From positions 1-64,000 of the forward strand of contig NZ_BMXS01000017.1 in assembly GCF_014651875.1 (NCBI RefSeq): DNA of 64,000 bases, in the 5' to 3' direction. Shown one piece after another: positions 1-11,320 of the stretch; within the stretch, counting starts at the first letter, position 1; each line of letters starts with the position of its first letter. The position numbers were made by a program, and so were the translations under genes. The DNA comes from Litchfieldella qijiaojingensis. GTDB lineage: Bacteria > Pseudomonadota > Gammaproteobacteria > Pseudomonadales > Halomonadaceae. The notes below the pieces were generated by a model. It saw only the letters and a list, made by a program, of their open reading frames with translations, searched no databases and was not told the DNA's origin.

Positions 1-76
1 ATTCATCCTGGTGCTCGCGCACCATCCGAACCGCCCGTTCCCTCACCTCAGGTGAGTATTTCTTCGATGTTGTCAT
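1..76 (-). CDS. IS3-family transposase OrfA, N-terminal part only
   Basis: The minus-strand frame starting with ATG at 76 encodes [20 protein letters not shown] and then EHQDE before running off the window edge. This is the typical start of the helix-turn-helix OrfA protein of IS3-family elements, which binds the terminal repeats and is fused to the DDE OrfB by programmed frameshifting. A purine-rich AGGATGGAG ribosome binding site lies just upstream. Only 25 codons are visible, so the subgroup cannot be fixed. Confidence 0.75.
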   Translation of the reverse strand, partial: MTTSKKYSPEVRERAVRMVREHQDE

Positions 77-126
77 CACTCCATCCTCTCAAGAAATGGA
101 GTCTCCGGGAATCCCGGGGCGGTTCA
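1..126 (-). mobile_element. End of an IS3-family insertion sequence
   Basis: The first 126 bases are one end of an insertion sequence lying on the minus strand. Read on that strand it begins TGAACCGCCCCGGG, a terminus of the TGA type common in the IS3 family, and is followed about 50 bases in by the start of an OrfA gene. The rest lies outside the window, so the second end and the target duplication cannot be seen. The junction at 126/127 is where the downstream MFS reading frame becomes recognisable. Confidence 0.8.
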
Positions 127-1107
127 ATACTTGGTCTGAAGCCGATATTGATTGTTTCATCGGTATCCCTGGGGCTAAGTTTATCTTTGTCGCTAGTTGT
201 TGAAAGCATTTATCTAATGGCTTTTTTGAGAGTCTTGTATGGGATTTTCTGTGGCCTGTTGGTGATTATGGGGGAATCTTGGGTTTGTGCTAGAGGTTCA
301 GAAAAGTCGAGAGGAAGCTTTGTTGGGCTATATGCTGGGCTTTTTACAGGATGCCAACTTCTTGGGCCGTTTCTGATTTACTTATTTGGCTATGAGAGCA
401 TTTCTCCTACCGTAATGATATGTGCGTTCATATTCATTCTTTCTGTTATGATTTTATTCTCTCGGTATGATGAGATTGACTTTAGCCGGGGCAAGGGGAG
501 CAGCCTTCTTCCTTTGATTCTATCAGTCCCTTTCTTAGTCTATTCAGTCTTCATATTTGCTTCTTTTGATGGTGTTGTGCTAGCTATGTTTCCGGCTTAC
601 GGAGTCCATAACGGTTACTCCGTAGAGGTTGCTGCACTGATTATAACGGTGGTTTTTCTAGGGGATGCTGTCACTCAGCCGCTGATAGGCTGGGCTTCTG
701 ATCGTGTAGGTCATGCCAGAATGCACTTTATGTGCTGTACTGTCTTTTTAATCTCAATAGTGCTTGTGTACTTATCAGTAGGAACAAAGGGGTTCTGGTT
801 TATTCTTTTTATACTGGGAGCGTCGGGCGGCGGGATTTACACTTTAGCACTTGTTAGAGCTGGCGATAAGTTTAATGGAGTGTCTTTGGTCGCTATAAAT
901 TCGGTGTTTAGTTTTGTGTGGGGAGTGGGGAGCTTTTCAGGACCCATCGCCGCTGGTTTCTCAGTTGACGTTTATGGGGCTAATGGCCTAGTATATTTTC
1001 TGATAGGCATGGGGATGACTGTTGTTTTTTTTAATTGTCTCAGCCTTACACGGAAGGCAGGGAGGTGGAGGGTTAGTATAAATAAACAAGGTGCCCCCCG
1101 GGCTTAG
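127..1107 (+). pseudogene. MFS transporter, 5' end removed by the IS3 element
   Basis: This is an inner-membrane major facilitator protein lacking its first transmembrane helix and start. From 127 the frame encodes a series of hydrophobic helices (about ten) with the MFS-like loop sequence ASDRVGHAR around residue 220 of the open frame. The apparent start at 52 is an artefact: its first 25 codons are insertion-sequence DNA. Base composition is clearly AT-richer than the rest of the window, which suggests transfer. The stop codon lies in the loop of a strong terminator hairpin. The substrate cannot be told. It is probably inactive, unless the IS end supplies a start. Confidence 0.75.
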
Positions 1108-1130
1108 CCCGGGGGGCACCTTGTTTATTT
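1080..1130 (+). terminator. Long perfect rho-independent terminator
   Basis: Two perfectly complementary 24-base arms (1080-1103 and 1107-1130) with a GC-rich core (GGTGCCCCCCGGGC) are separated by only three bases. The outer part of each arm is A/T-rich, so it can act on both strands. The stop codon of the MFS frame (1105-1107) is in the loop and first arm-2 base, so the last codons of the gene form the ascending arm. Confidence 0.85.
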
Positions 1131-1131
1131 A

Positions 1132-1398
1132 CTGGTTTTAAGTGCTCTCATTCGAGGGCACTTGAGCTCTCTTTCTACGCTTGCCCACCTAGAGATTGTT
1201 TCGGCAGTTATTCTAGACTATTTTTATTTTAGCATGGCTCCTGGCCCAGCTGAAATATTTAGGATATTTTTAATATCCGTTATCGGAATATTGTCTTCAA
1301 GAAGAATAACAAGAAAAACCAACGAGTTAAAAAAGAAAAATTTACATAAAATTCTTCACTTATCACTGCTATTTGTGGGGCCTCGGATGAACTGGTGA
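1132..1398 (+). pseudogene. C-terminal fragment of an EamA-family (DMT) transporter
   Basis: From 1132 the frame reads LVLSALIRGHLSSLSTLAHL and continues to about 1371. It aligns with the last 70 or so residues of the EamA gene at 2633-3353 (LVLSALTQGPVSSLSTLAYL), including the final two membrane helices. Nothing of the first 200 residues is present: the homology begins two bases after the terminator stem. The sequence is AT-rich. It is a remnant of a second, related transporter gene rather than the missing half of the downstream one, since the two copies overlap in the same C-terminal part. Confidence 0.75.
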
Positions 1399-1559
1399 GC
1401 CAAAGAAGTTATCCTCTGCTGGTAGCAAGGGAGCTTCTTCATCGGAGCAGCTTGCCTTGGCATGGAGTACCTTATATCAGTGTACAGCTCTTAGGAAGGG
1501 CCATTGCTGCTGGACAAGATCATGCCTGTGGCTATCACAACACGGCTTGGCCCCAGAAA

Positions 1560-2632
1560 CTGAGTGCAACACCTGACCATTCCGGTAAGGTGTTGCATCC
1601 ATGTCCTATTCTGAGCTCAGTATCGAAGAACGCGCCACGATCCAGGTCAGCCATGCGCAAGGCATGAGCATGCGACAAGTCGCTCGCATGATGGGGCGTG
1701 CCCCCTCCACCATCAGTCGAGAGATACGACGCAACCAACAGCCTGATGGCCGCTACTGTGTCCCGCATGCCCAACACCTTAGGCACGAACGACGGGCGAC
1801 CTGTCGCCCGAGACGCAAGTTGCTCCCCGGTGGCGAACGCTTCGCGCTGGTCCTGTACCTGTTACGTCAGCGCTTGTCTCCCGAGCAGATCGCCGGCAAG
1901 CTCAGACATATGACGATACCCAGCCTCCGAGACGCCTACGTCTGTCGTGAAACGATCTACGACGCCATCCATGCGCTGCCCGTTGGTGAGCTGCGCAAGG
2001 AACTGATCCATTGCCTGCGACAGGGCAAGTCAACGCGCAAGCCGCGCCGCGGGCAAGTGGATCGGCGCGGCCAGATTCCCGAGATGGTCAGCATTCATCT
2101 CCGTCCCCCCGAGGTCGGGAAACGCGAGATGCCCGGTCACTGGGAGGGCGACTTGATCAAGGGGAAAGCCAATGCCTCAGCGGTCGGCACGCTGGTAGAG
2201 CTCAGCAGCGGCTATCTGATCCTGGCCAAGATGCACGATGCCACGGCGACCTCGGCTGTCGAGGGCTTCAGTGCGGCACTGAATCGCATGCCGCTGGCCG
2301 CGCGCAAAAGCCTGACCTACGACCAGGGCCGAGAGATGGCCAAGCATGCGGAGATCACCCAGCACACGGGCGTTGCCATCTACTTCTGTGATCCCCACAG
2401 CCCGTGGCAACGGGGCAGTAACGAGAACATCAACGGCCTGATTCGCCAGTATCTCCCGAAAGGCACCGACTTATCGGTCCATAGCCAGGAGGAGCTCGAT
2501 GCCATTGCCCTCGAACTCAATATGCGTCCTCGCAAACGTTTCGACTTCAAGTGCCCCATCGAAATGATGGAAGAGCTGATGGCGAAGTGTCACGAAGGGC
2601 CATCATCAATCCAATGACAGTGTTGCACTCAG
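1560..2632 (+). mobile_element. IS30-family insertion sequence
   Basis: The element is bounded by imperfect inverted repeats, CTGAGTGCAACACCTGAC at 1560 and its complement GACAGTGTTGCACTCAG ending at 2632. It carries one full-length transposase gene. The flanking bases (AAA before, AGC after) show no target duplication, and the two flanks are different parts of EamA genes. This suggests an adjacent deletion or recombination after insertion. Confidence 0.85.
1601..2617 (+). CDS. IS30-family transposase
   Basis: This 338-residue DDE transposase cuts and rejoins the ends of the surrounding element. The N-terminal helix-turn-helix (LSIEERATIQ, then MRQVARMMGRAPSTISREIR, residues 6-43) is the IS30 signature. 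The catalytic domain shows the first Asp in GHWEGDLIKG, the second in LTYDQGREM and the Glu in RGSNENINGLIRQYLPKG, so all three acidic residues are present. Its length is close to the usual 320-380 residues. The start ATG follows the left inverted repeat by about 20 bases. Its GC-rich codon use differs from the AT-rich transporter fragments on both sides. It appears intact. Confidence 0.92.
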   Translation: MSYSELSIEERATIQVSHAQGMSMRQVARMMGRAPSTISREIRRNQQPDGRYCVPHAQHLRHERRATCRPRRKLLPGGERFALVLYLLRQRLSPEQIAGKLRHMTIPSLRDAYVCRETIYDAIHALPVGELRKELIHCLRQGKSTRKPRRGQVDRRGQIPEMVSIHLRPPEVGKREMPGHWEGDLIKGKANASAVGTLVELSSGYLILAKMHDATATSAVEGFSAALNRMPLAARKSLTYDQGREMAKHAEITQHTGVAIYFCDPHSPWQRGSNENINGLIRQYLPKGTDLSVHSQEELDAIALELNMRPRKRFDFKCPIEMMEELMAKCHEGPSSIQ

Positions 2633-3353
2633 AGCCTGCATCCGCCGAATGACATATAAAGGCCTACTTATAGGTCTCTCTCGCTCCCTCTCCATAATTT
2701 GCGCCATCGCGTGCCTCTTTTCCGCACTCAAGACTACGCCATTGACCACGGTTCTTGGAGGGTATTTTACAGCCCCTGTCTTTTCATTGATCATATCACG
2801 AACGATTTTAAAAGAAAAAGTCGGAACCACGGGCTACGTCGCCATTGGCTTAGGTATCGCCGGGACATTCATGGTACTGCAGCCTGACACTGATTTTGGA
2901 CCTGGCTCTGCTTTATCCCTTTTAGCGGGGCTGTTCTTTTCTTTCTATCTTATCACTTCATCTCTTGGAGAAGGACATATCTCCCCAACCGCCTCTACGC
3001 TTGTATCTCTTGCATTTGGCACACTACTTCTTTTTCCTCTATCATTCCATGACATACCTGACATGATACAATTCAGCCCAAAAACAATATCGCTTCTTGT
3101 AGCCATGGGAGCATTGACAGCAATTTGTCACTTCCTGGTCTTGAGCGCTCTCACCCAAGGCCCCGTAAGTTCGCTTTCCACGCTTGCCTATCTAGAACTT
3201 GTCTCAGTAGTCCTTCTGGATTACTTTTGTTTTGATGATCCCTTGGAACCGCTTGAGATGTTTGGAATCATCTTAATAGCCATGGCCGGCATTTTGTCCT
3301 CAAACAGCACCTCAAGAAAGACCCATTGTCTTGAAGAAGAGGGCTTTGCATAA
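2633..3353 (+). pseudogene. EamA-family transporter, 5' end missing at the IS30 junction
   Basis: The protein is an inner-membrane drug/metabolite transporter of the EamA type, normally about 290 residues with ten helices in two repeats. The frame is open from the IS30 right end, and recognisable sequence (MTYKGLLIGLSRSLSIICAI) begins at about the third helix, so roughly 55 residues are missing. The internal ATG at 2649 is unlikely to be the native start. The second EamA repeat is complete and ends in LEEEGFA. Composition is AT-rich like the other fragments here. Whether the shortened protein has any function is doubtful. Confidence 0.7.
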
Positions 3354-3375
3354 AGCGTCTACCATGGGAAATCGC

Positions 3376-3470
3376 CAAAGCTCGCCATGGGCACCTCATT
3401 TCCATGTACCGCTTCACGACGGCCATTGCTGCCGGGCAAGATCATGTCCATGGCTACAGCGACACGACAT
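3376..3470 (+). repeat. Diverged direct repeat downstream of both EamA copies
   Basis: The stretch with GGCCATTGCTGC, GGGCAAGATCATG and CCATGGCTAC (about 3420-3460) matches GGCCATTGCTGC, GGACAAGATCATG and CTGTGGCTAT at about 1499-1540, at roughly three-quarters identity. Each copy lies about 100-150 bases after an EamA C-terminus, so the duplicated unit is gene plus downstream flank (1132-1553 versus 3136-3470). No coding function was identified in the flank. Confidence 0.6.
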
Positions 3471-3560
3471 ATACGGGTAGTACTCGCGTTGAAAACCGGA
3501 AAAGACGTTCACCAACCGGTATTATCGTGACCAGTGTCCCAACGAGCGTAACTGGAGCCT

Positions 3561-4829
3561 GTGTTGAAGCTGATTCATACCGCCGACTGGCATCTGGGCC
3601 AGACTTTCCACGGCCAGGAGCGCCACTTCGAGCATCGCGCCTTCCTGACCTGGCTGCTCGACACCCTGGTGGCGCGACAGGCCGATACCCTGCTGGTGGC
3701 CGGCGACATCTTCGATGTGGTCAACCCCTCGCTGCGTGCCCAGGAACTGCTCTATGACTTCATCGTCAGCGCCCACGAGCGCTTGCCGACGCTGGACATC
3801 GTGCTGATTGCCGGCAATCACGACAGCGGCAACCGCATCGAGCTGCCGGCGCCGCTGATGAAACGCCTCAACACCCACGCCCTGGGTCGAGTGAGCTGGT
3901 GCGACGATGGCACCCTCGATACTCGACGCTTGCTGGTACCGTTGACCGATGCCGGTGGCGAGACACGTGCCTGGTGCCTGGCATTGCCCTTCCTGCGCCC
4001 CGCCGAGGTCACCGGTGGCGGGCTGGCCCGCGACGACGACGCTGGGAGCGACAGCCGAAACGACTATGTGACCGGCATTTCCCGTGTCCACGAGCAGTTG
4101 ATCGCAGCGGCCCGTGACCGGCGCCGGCCCGGCCAGGCACTGGTGGCCATGAGCCACGCCCACCTGCACGGCGCGGCCGTCTCCGAGGCCAGCGAACGCC
4201 CTATCGTGATCGGTGGTGAGGAGTCGATCTCGGCGGCGCTGTTTCCCGAGGAGATCGCCTACGTGGCACTAGGCCACCTGCACCGCGCACAACGAGTCGG
4301 CGAGGCGCGCATCCGCTACAGCGGCAGCCCCCTGCCCCTGGACTTCAGCGAAGTGGCCTACCCCCACCAAGTGGTGGAGGTGACCCTGGAAGGCGAGTCC
4401 CTATCCGCCGTGGAAGCGATCCCAGTGCCGCGCCCGGTGGCCATGCACCGCATCGGTCCCGCCGGGCTTCCCGAGGTGCTGGCCGAGCTCGAGGGGTTGA
4501 CGCACGACCCCGCCCTTCCCCGGGAGCAGTGGCCCTGGCTGGAGGTGCGCGTCGAGCTCAGCGCCCCGGTGCCCGACCTGCGCGCCCGGGTGGAAGCGGC
4601 GCTGGAGAGCAAGGCACTGCGCCTGCTGCGACTGGAACGTCGCCTGCCTCAGGTCGACAGCGAGGGCGCCCAGGCCCGGGTCGACCTGGAGGAGCTGGGA
4701 CCGCGACGGCTTTTCGAGCGCACCTGGCAGGAACGCTGGGGCGAGCCTGTCACCGAGGAGGTGCTGGCCGACTTCGACCGGCTGCTCCAGGACGTGCTGG
4801 ATGACACTCACGGTGAGGAACACGCATGA
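3561..4829 (+). CDS. sbcD: Exonuclease subunit SbcD (Mre11 homologue)
   Basis: SbcD is the nuclease subunit of the SbcCD complex, which opens hairpins and removes protein-blocked DNA ends. The metallophosphoesterase motifs are all visible: HTADWHLG at residues 6-13, AGDIFD near 48, AGNHD near 83, SHAHLHG near 198 and GHLHRAQ near 235. The length (422 residues) is normal. The annotated GTG start has GGAG only three bases upstream; the TTG one codon later has a better six-base spacing and may be the real start. The stop overlaps the start of sbcC (ATGA), showing translational coupling. Confidence 0.95.
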   Translation: MLKLIHTADWHLGQTFHGQERHFEHRAFLTWLLDTLVARQADTLLVAGDIFDVVNPSLRAQELLYDFIVSAHERLPTLDIVLIAGNHDSGNRIELPAPLMKRLNTHALGRVSWCDDGTLDTRRLLVPLTDAGGETRAWCLALPFLRPAEVTGGGLARDDDAGSDSRNDYVTGISRVHEQLIAAARDRRRPGQALVAMSHAHLHGAAVSEASERPIVIGGEESISAALFPEEIAYVALGHLHRAQRVGEARIRYSGSPLPLDFSEVAYPHQVVEVTLEGESLSAVEAIPVPRPVAMHRIGPAGLPEVLAELEGLTHDPALPREQWPWLEVRVELSAPVPDLRARVEAALESKALRLLRLERRLPQVDSEGAQARVDLEELGPRRLFERTWQERWGEPVTEEVLADFDRLLQDVLDDTHGEEHA

Positions 4830-7800
4830 AGATCCTTGCCCTGCGCCTGACCAATCTGGCCTCCCTGCCCGGCCCCCTGGAACTCGACTTCACTGCGTCC
4901 CCCCTGCGCGACGCCGGCCTGTTTGCCATTACCGGTCCCACCGGCGCCGGCAAGAGCACCCTGCTCGACGCCCTGTGCCTGGCGTTCTACGGCAGCACAC
5001 CGCGGCTGCGCCAGGCGCCTGGCCGCGACGCCCCGCTGCCGGACGTGGGCGACGAGACGGTGAGCACCGCCGATCCCCGCACCCTGCTGCGCCGCGGCAC
5101 GGCCGGCGGCCATGCCGAGGTGGACTTCCTGGGTCGCGACGGCCGCCGCTACCGCGCCCGCTGGGCCGTGCGTCGCGCCCGAGAGAAGATCACGGGACGC
5201 CTGCAGGCCGTGGAACAGTCGCTACGCGACCTCGAGGACGACAGCCTGCTCACCACCCAGAAGCGTGAGTTCGATCGCCTGCTACCGGAACGCCTGGGGC
5301 TCAGCTTCGACCAGTTCACCCGCGCCGTGCTGCTGGCGCAGAGCGAGTTCGCCGCCTTCCTGCAGGCCGACGACAACGAGCGCAGCGACCTGCTGGAGCG
5401 CCTGACCGGCACCGCCGAATACTCCGCGATCTCCATCGCCGCCTATCAACGCGCCAACGAGGCGAAAAAGCAGGTTGATGCCCTGGAGGCCAAACTCGCC
5501 GACGACCTGCCCGCCGAGCCCGAGGCCCGAGCCGAACTCGAGCGCACCGCCGAGGATGCCCAGCGCGAGCTCGACAGCGTGCAACAAGAAGCGCAGCGCC
5601 TGGAGACCCAGCAGCGGTGGCACGAAACGGACGAACGCTTGAGCAAAGCCTACGCCGAAGGACGCCAGCAACAGCAGAATGCCGAGGCCCGCTGGCAGGC
5701 ACTGACCGAAACCCGCGCGGACAGGGAGTGGCGTCGCCTGCTCGCCCCCCAGCGCCATCGCCTGACCCGCCAGGCCCAGCTGCCCGGCGAGATCGCAACG
5801 CTCGAGCAAACCCACGCCCGAACATGCAAAGCGCTGGAGGAGGCCAAGGCCACGCAGCAAGACGCCGACAAGGGCCGGGATCAGGCCGAGCAGGCGCTGG
5901 CCGAAGCCAACAAGGCTCGGCAGCAGGCTGAGCCCGCACTGCGAGAGGCACGTGAGTATGCCCAGCGGCTCGCCACCCTGGAGAAGCAACTCGCGGATCT
6001 CGATACGAACCACCGCGAACGCCAGCAGCAGGCCAGCACGATCGCCAAGGAGCGCCAGCAGGCCGAGGATGACCAGCGCAAACTGGAGCGCCAGCGCGAT
6101 GAGTGGCAGGCCACCCTGCGTCAACTGATGGGCGATCACACGCAGTTGGACAGCGCACGCCAGGCAACACAGCGGGAGCATGACCGAGCTGCGCGGCGCA
6201 GCCTGGCCCTGAGCGAGCTGGCCACCGTCTGGCAGGAAGTCTGTCGTGCTGAACAGACCCAGCGGACGCTGACCAGCCGCCTGGATACAAACGAACGACG
6301 CAAGGCGCATCTGGTTGAACAAGGCAAGGCCGCCCGGCGGCGGCTGGACGATCAGGAGCGTCACTATCGCAGCGTGTACGAGGTCATCGAACGCAACCGT
6401 GCCGTGCGCAGCGAAAGCGTGGTGAAACTCCGCGAAGGACTGCAGGAGGACGTGCCCTGCCCGGTCTGCGGTGGCCTCGACCATCCCTGGCGCCACCACC
6501 CTCCTGAGACGCCCGAGGCGGCCCAGCTCGCCGCCCAGCAGGCCGAGGAGGATCGCCAACTGGCGCAAGCAGAGCAAGAACGGGACCAGGCTCAACGGGA
6601 ACGCGATGACCTGCTGGGGCAATACCGAGCTGTCGAGGCGTCGCTCACAGAGCAACACCGAGACCTGCGGGAAGCCGAACAGCGCCTGGCCAAGGCCCGG
6701 CAGGCCCTCACCGACCATCCACTGCATGCCGAGCTTGACGCCATCGACGCCGCCGAGCGCGACGCCTGGCTCGCACACCAACAGAAGGAAAGCGACGCCG
6801 CGCGCCAGCGCCATGAACAGACACTACAAGAGCTGGCCAAGGCTGAGGCCGAACTGGCACCGCTGGAGGAAACGCTGCGCCAGGGGGAAATCCAGCTCGC
6901 CCAGCTCGAGACACAGCGAGTCAGCCTCGAGCAGGAGCTGGCCAGGCTGGCCGAGCAGATGCCTCCCCTGCGCCAGGCACGAGACAAGACCGCTAGCCAA
7001 CTCAAAGGCATACTCGGCGAGCACGCCTCCCCCGACGCCTGGCAGCAGCATCTGGACTCCTGCCAGGATAACGCCCGAAAGGCCCGGGACACCGCCCTCG
7101 ATCGTTTTCATGCGGCACAGCGCGAGCAGGAGCGACTTACCCAGCAGGCAAGCCATGAAGCGGATCAAACCGCCAAGCTACACAAGGAACGCGAAGCTCT
7201 GGATCGTGAGCTGGCCGAGTGGCGCCGAGCGCACCCCGAGCTCGATGACGCCACCCTGGCAAGACTGCTGGCCCAGTCGGACGAGGAGGCCAGACGTCAG
7301 GAGCGGCAGCTGACCGAGGCCGAGGAGGCGCGTCAGCGCGCCGACGCCAGCCTGGCAGAGCGCCACCAGGCGCTGATCCAGCACCGCCGTGAACAAGCGT
7401 TGGCCGAGAGTGACGAAGCTCTTCTGGGGAATGAAGTAGAGGCCGAGATCCAACTGCGCCGGGAAGCGCTAGCCAGCGAGCGAGAAGCGCTTGCCCCACG
7501 ACTGGAAGCCGCCCAGCCGGCGCGTGATGACGCCGTTCACGCCTTGCGTGACGACGATCGGCGCCGGGAACGCCAGCAGGAGGGCCAGGCCGAGCTGGAA
7601 GCGGCGCGGGCCGAGCAGGTGCGCTGGGGACGCATCAGCGAACTGATCGGCTCCGCCGACGGCAAGGTGTTCCGGCGCATCGCCCAAGCCTACAACCTGG
7701 AGCAACTGCTGGAGCACGCCAACCTGCATCTGGCCGGCCTCAGCCGTCGCTACCGCCTGGCACGCGGCGGCACGCCGCTGGGTCTGCTGGTGGTGGACCA

Positions 7801-8122
7801 TGACATGGGCGACGAACGCCGCTCGGTGCACTCGCTCTCCGGCGGCGAAACCTTCCTGGTCTCCCTGGCCCTGGCGCTGGGGCTCGCCTCCATGGCCTCC
7901 GGCGAACTGGTGATCGAATCGCTGTTCATCGACGAAGGCTTCGGCAGCCTGGATCCGCAATCCCTGGCACTGGCCATGGAAGCGCTGGACGGCCTGCAGG
8001 CCCTGGGCCGCCGCGTGGGGGTGATCTCCCACGTCCAGGAGATGCACGAACGCATCCCCGTCCAGATACAAGTGGAGCCGATGGGCAACGGCACCAGCCG
8101 GGCGAGGTTGGTCAGCGTGTAG
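4826..8122 (+). CDS. sbcC: Exonuclease subunit SbcC (Rad50 homologue)
   Basis: This 1098-residue SMC-like ATPase partners SbcD. The Walker A motif GPTGAGKS is at residues 37-44, the ABC signature LSGGE near 1004-1008 and the Walker B SLFIDEG near 1032-1038. The centre is two long Glu/Gln/Arg-rich coiled coils around a zinc hook, CPVC, at 545-548. It is coupled to sbcD by a four-base overlap. It converges on katG, with 77 bases between the two stops and only a weak bulged hairpin (about 8157-8185) as possible terminator. Confidence 0.95.
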   Translation: MKILALRLTNLASLPGPLELDFTASPLRDAGLFAITGPTGAGKSTLLDALCLAFYGSTPRLRQAPGRDAPLPDVGDETVSTADPRTLLRRGTAGGHAEVDFLGRDGRRYRARWAVRRAREKITGRLQAVEQSLRDLEDDSLLTTQKREFDRLLPERLGLSFDQFTRAVLLAQSEFAAFLQADDNERSDLLERLTGTAEYSAISIAAYQRANEAKKQVDALEAKLADDLPAEPEARAELERTAEDAQRELDSVQQEAQRLETQQRWHETDERLSKAYAEGRQQQQNAEARWQALTETRADREWRRLLAPQRHRLTRQAQLPGEIATLEQTHARTCKALEEAKATQQDADKGRDQAEQALAEANKARQQAEPALREAREYAQRLATLEKQLADLDTNHRERQQQASTIAKERQQAEDDQRKLERQRDEWQATLRQLMGDHTQLDSARQATQREHDRAARRSLALSELATVWQEVCRAEQTQRTLTSRLDTNERRKAHLVEQGKAARRRLDDQERHYRSVYEVIERNRAVRSESVVKLREGLQEDVPCPVCGGLDHPWRHHPPETPEAAQLAAQQAEEDRQLAQAEQERDQAQRERDDLLGQYRAVEASLTEQHRDLREAEQRLAKARQALTDHPLHAELDAIDAAERDAWLAHQQKESDAARQRHEQTLQELAKAEAELAPLEETLRQGEIQLAQLETQRVSLEQELARLAEQMPPLRQARDKTASQLKGILGEHASPDAWQQHLDSCQDNARKARDTALDRFHAAQREQERLTQQASHEADQTAKLHKEREALDRELAEWRRAHPELDDATLARLLAQSDEEARRQERQLTEAEEARQRADASLAERHQALIQHRREQALAESDEALLGNEVEAEIQLRREALASEREALAPRLEAAQPARDDAVHALRDDDRRRERQQEGQAELEAARAEQVRWGRISELIGSADGKVFRRIAQAYNLEQLLEHANLHLAGLSRRYRLARGGTPLGLLVVDHDMGDERRSVHSLSGGETFLVSLALALGLASMASGELVIESLFIDEGFGSLDPQSLALAMEALDGLQALGRRVGVISHVQEMHERIPVQIQVEPMGNGTSRARLVSV

Positions 8123-8199
8123 GGGGCATAGCCGGGGTGATCGGGAAGGATACCCGGGCTCCCCCGTCCCTGGGAGAACCCGAGCGTTGCCGGGCCAAA

Positions 8200-10470
<2,271 letters not shown>

Positions 10471-10662
10471 CTATCAACCATCTCCTCTTGTGGGATCCGC
10501 TTTCACGACCTGTACGATGGTCTAGAGTGCCTGACGGGTGTCACCTCGTCAGAGGTCGCGACGCGAAGCGGCCTTGGCGTTCCTTACCCGTCACTGACCT
10601 AATATAGGTATAGCAATTCCGCGCCATAGGATGGATTTGATTTTCTGCACCAGATCAATAGT

Positions 10663-10875
10663 TTGTTTTTATGGCAAGTCTGCGACGACCATGTGCCCAT
10701 TATCATCACCCGCAGTAAAGCGCCTTCGGTGGTGATGATCTCGCTGGAAGACTACGAAGCGCTGCAGGAAACCGCTTACCTGCTGCGTTCACCGAAGAAC
10801 GCGCGGCGCCTGCTCGAATCCATCACACAACTGGAAGAAGGCAAGGGACAGGAGCGGGAGCTCATTGGAGAATGA
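10663..10875 (+). pseudogene. yefM: YefM-type antitoxin remnant lacking its N-terminus
   Basis: The frame encodes CDDHVPIIITRSKAPSVVM, then SLEDYEALQETAYLLRSP and a C-terminus ending GKGQERELIGE. This is the Phd/YefM antitoxin fold from about residue 20 onward, including the toxin-wrapping C-terminal helix. The DNA-binding start of the family (a sequence like MRTISYSEARxNL) is absent, and upstream DNA is not homologous, so there is no native start codon. The stop overlaps the yoeB start by four bases (ATGA), the classic arrangement. It is probably a non-functional remnant. Confidence 0.72.
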
Positions 10876-10973
10876 AGCGGACGTGTTCCGAGCACGATTG
10901 GGAGGGATACCTCTACTGGCAGAAGACCGACAAGAAGGTGCTACGCCGTATCAACCAACTGCTCAAGGAGTGA
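10872..10973 (+). pseudogene. yoeB: YoeB toxin remnant, C-terminally truncated
   Basis: This short frame, 33 codons, starts at the ATG overlapping the antitoxin stop and reads MKRTCSEHDWEGYLYWQKTD and then KKVLRRINQLLKE before TGA. It matches the first 33 residues of YoeB mRNA interferases (about 84 residues). The catalytic half, with the conserved Glu, Arg and C-terminal His, is missing, and the DNA after the stop does not restore it. The pair therefore cannot make an active toxin. Confidence 0.75.
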
Positions 10974-11320
10974 AGTGGTTCAATACCTACTGGGCCATCC
11001 TTCGGATGTTTGTCGCTGCGCTCAGTTCTGTGCCCCGGGCGCCTTGTGCTTGATGCCGTTCGTCGATTTCTTCAGCGCTTCCCTCGTGGGACTTATCACA
11101 TGCTCCCACTCACAAATCAGTAATTAGCCATATAAAAAGTAGTCTAATCCGCATACTGTTCAGGCCACACGCGCGGGATACTTGAAGTCGCAAGCAGCTT
11201 TGGCACACCAGCAGCCGAAGCAAAGTTCTTGCACATAATAACTATCTAAAGTCACTTCCATTGAAAGTGGCTATCGAATGGGGCAGCAAAGGATCCGTGT
11301 TCAGATAGTGAACCCGAGGA
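10974..11320. other. Non-coding gap between the TA remnant and the TonB receptor
   Basis: No credible gene is seen in these 347 bases. It should contain the promoter of the receptor operon. A small imperfect hairpin (AGTCACTT / AAGTGGCT, about 11250-11274) lies about 50 bases before the start. No Fur box or known riboswitch consensus was recognised. Confidence 0.5.

Noticed and set aside
5282-6814. 510-codon minus-strand open frame inside sbcC
   Set aside because: It is antisense to the coiled-coil region of sbcC, and its Leu/Gly/Ala-rich composition is what GC-rich codons give on the opposite strand.
10591-10630. ATAG-containing region upstream of katG as an OxyR site
   Set aside because: The ATAG half-sites are not spaced at the ten-base intervals of the OxyR consensus and lie about 180 bases from the start codon.
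11238-11320. Possible c-di-GMP riboswitch before the receptor operon
   Set aside because: The conserved core of GEMM riboswitches is absent; only a small imperfect hairpin is seen.
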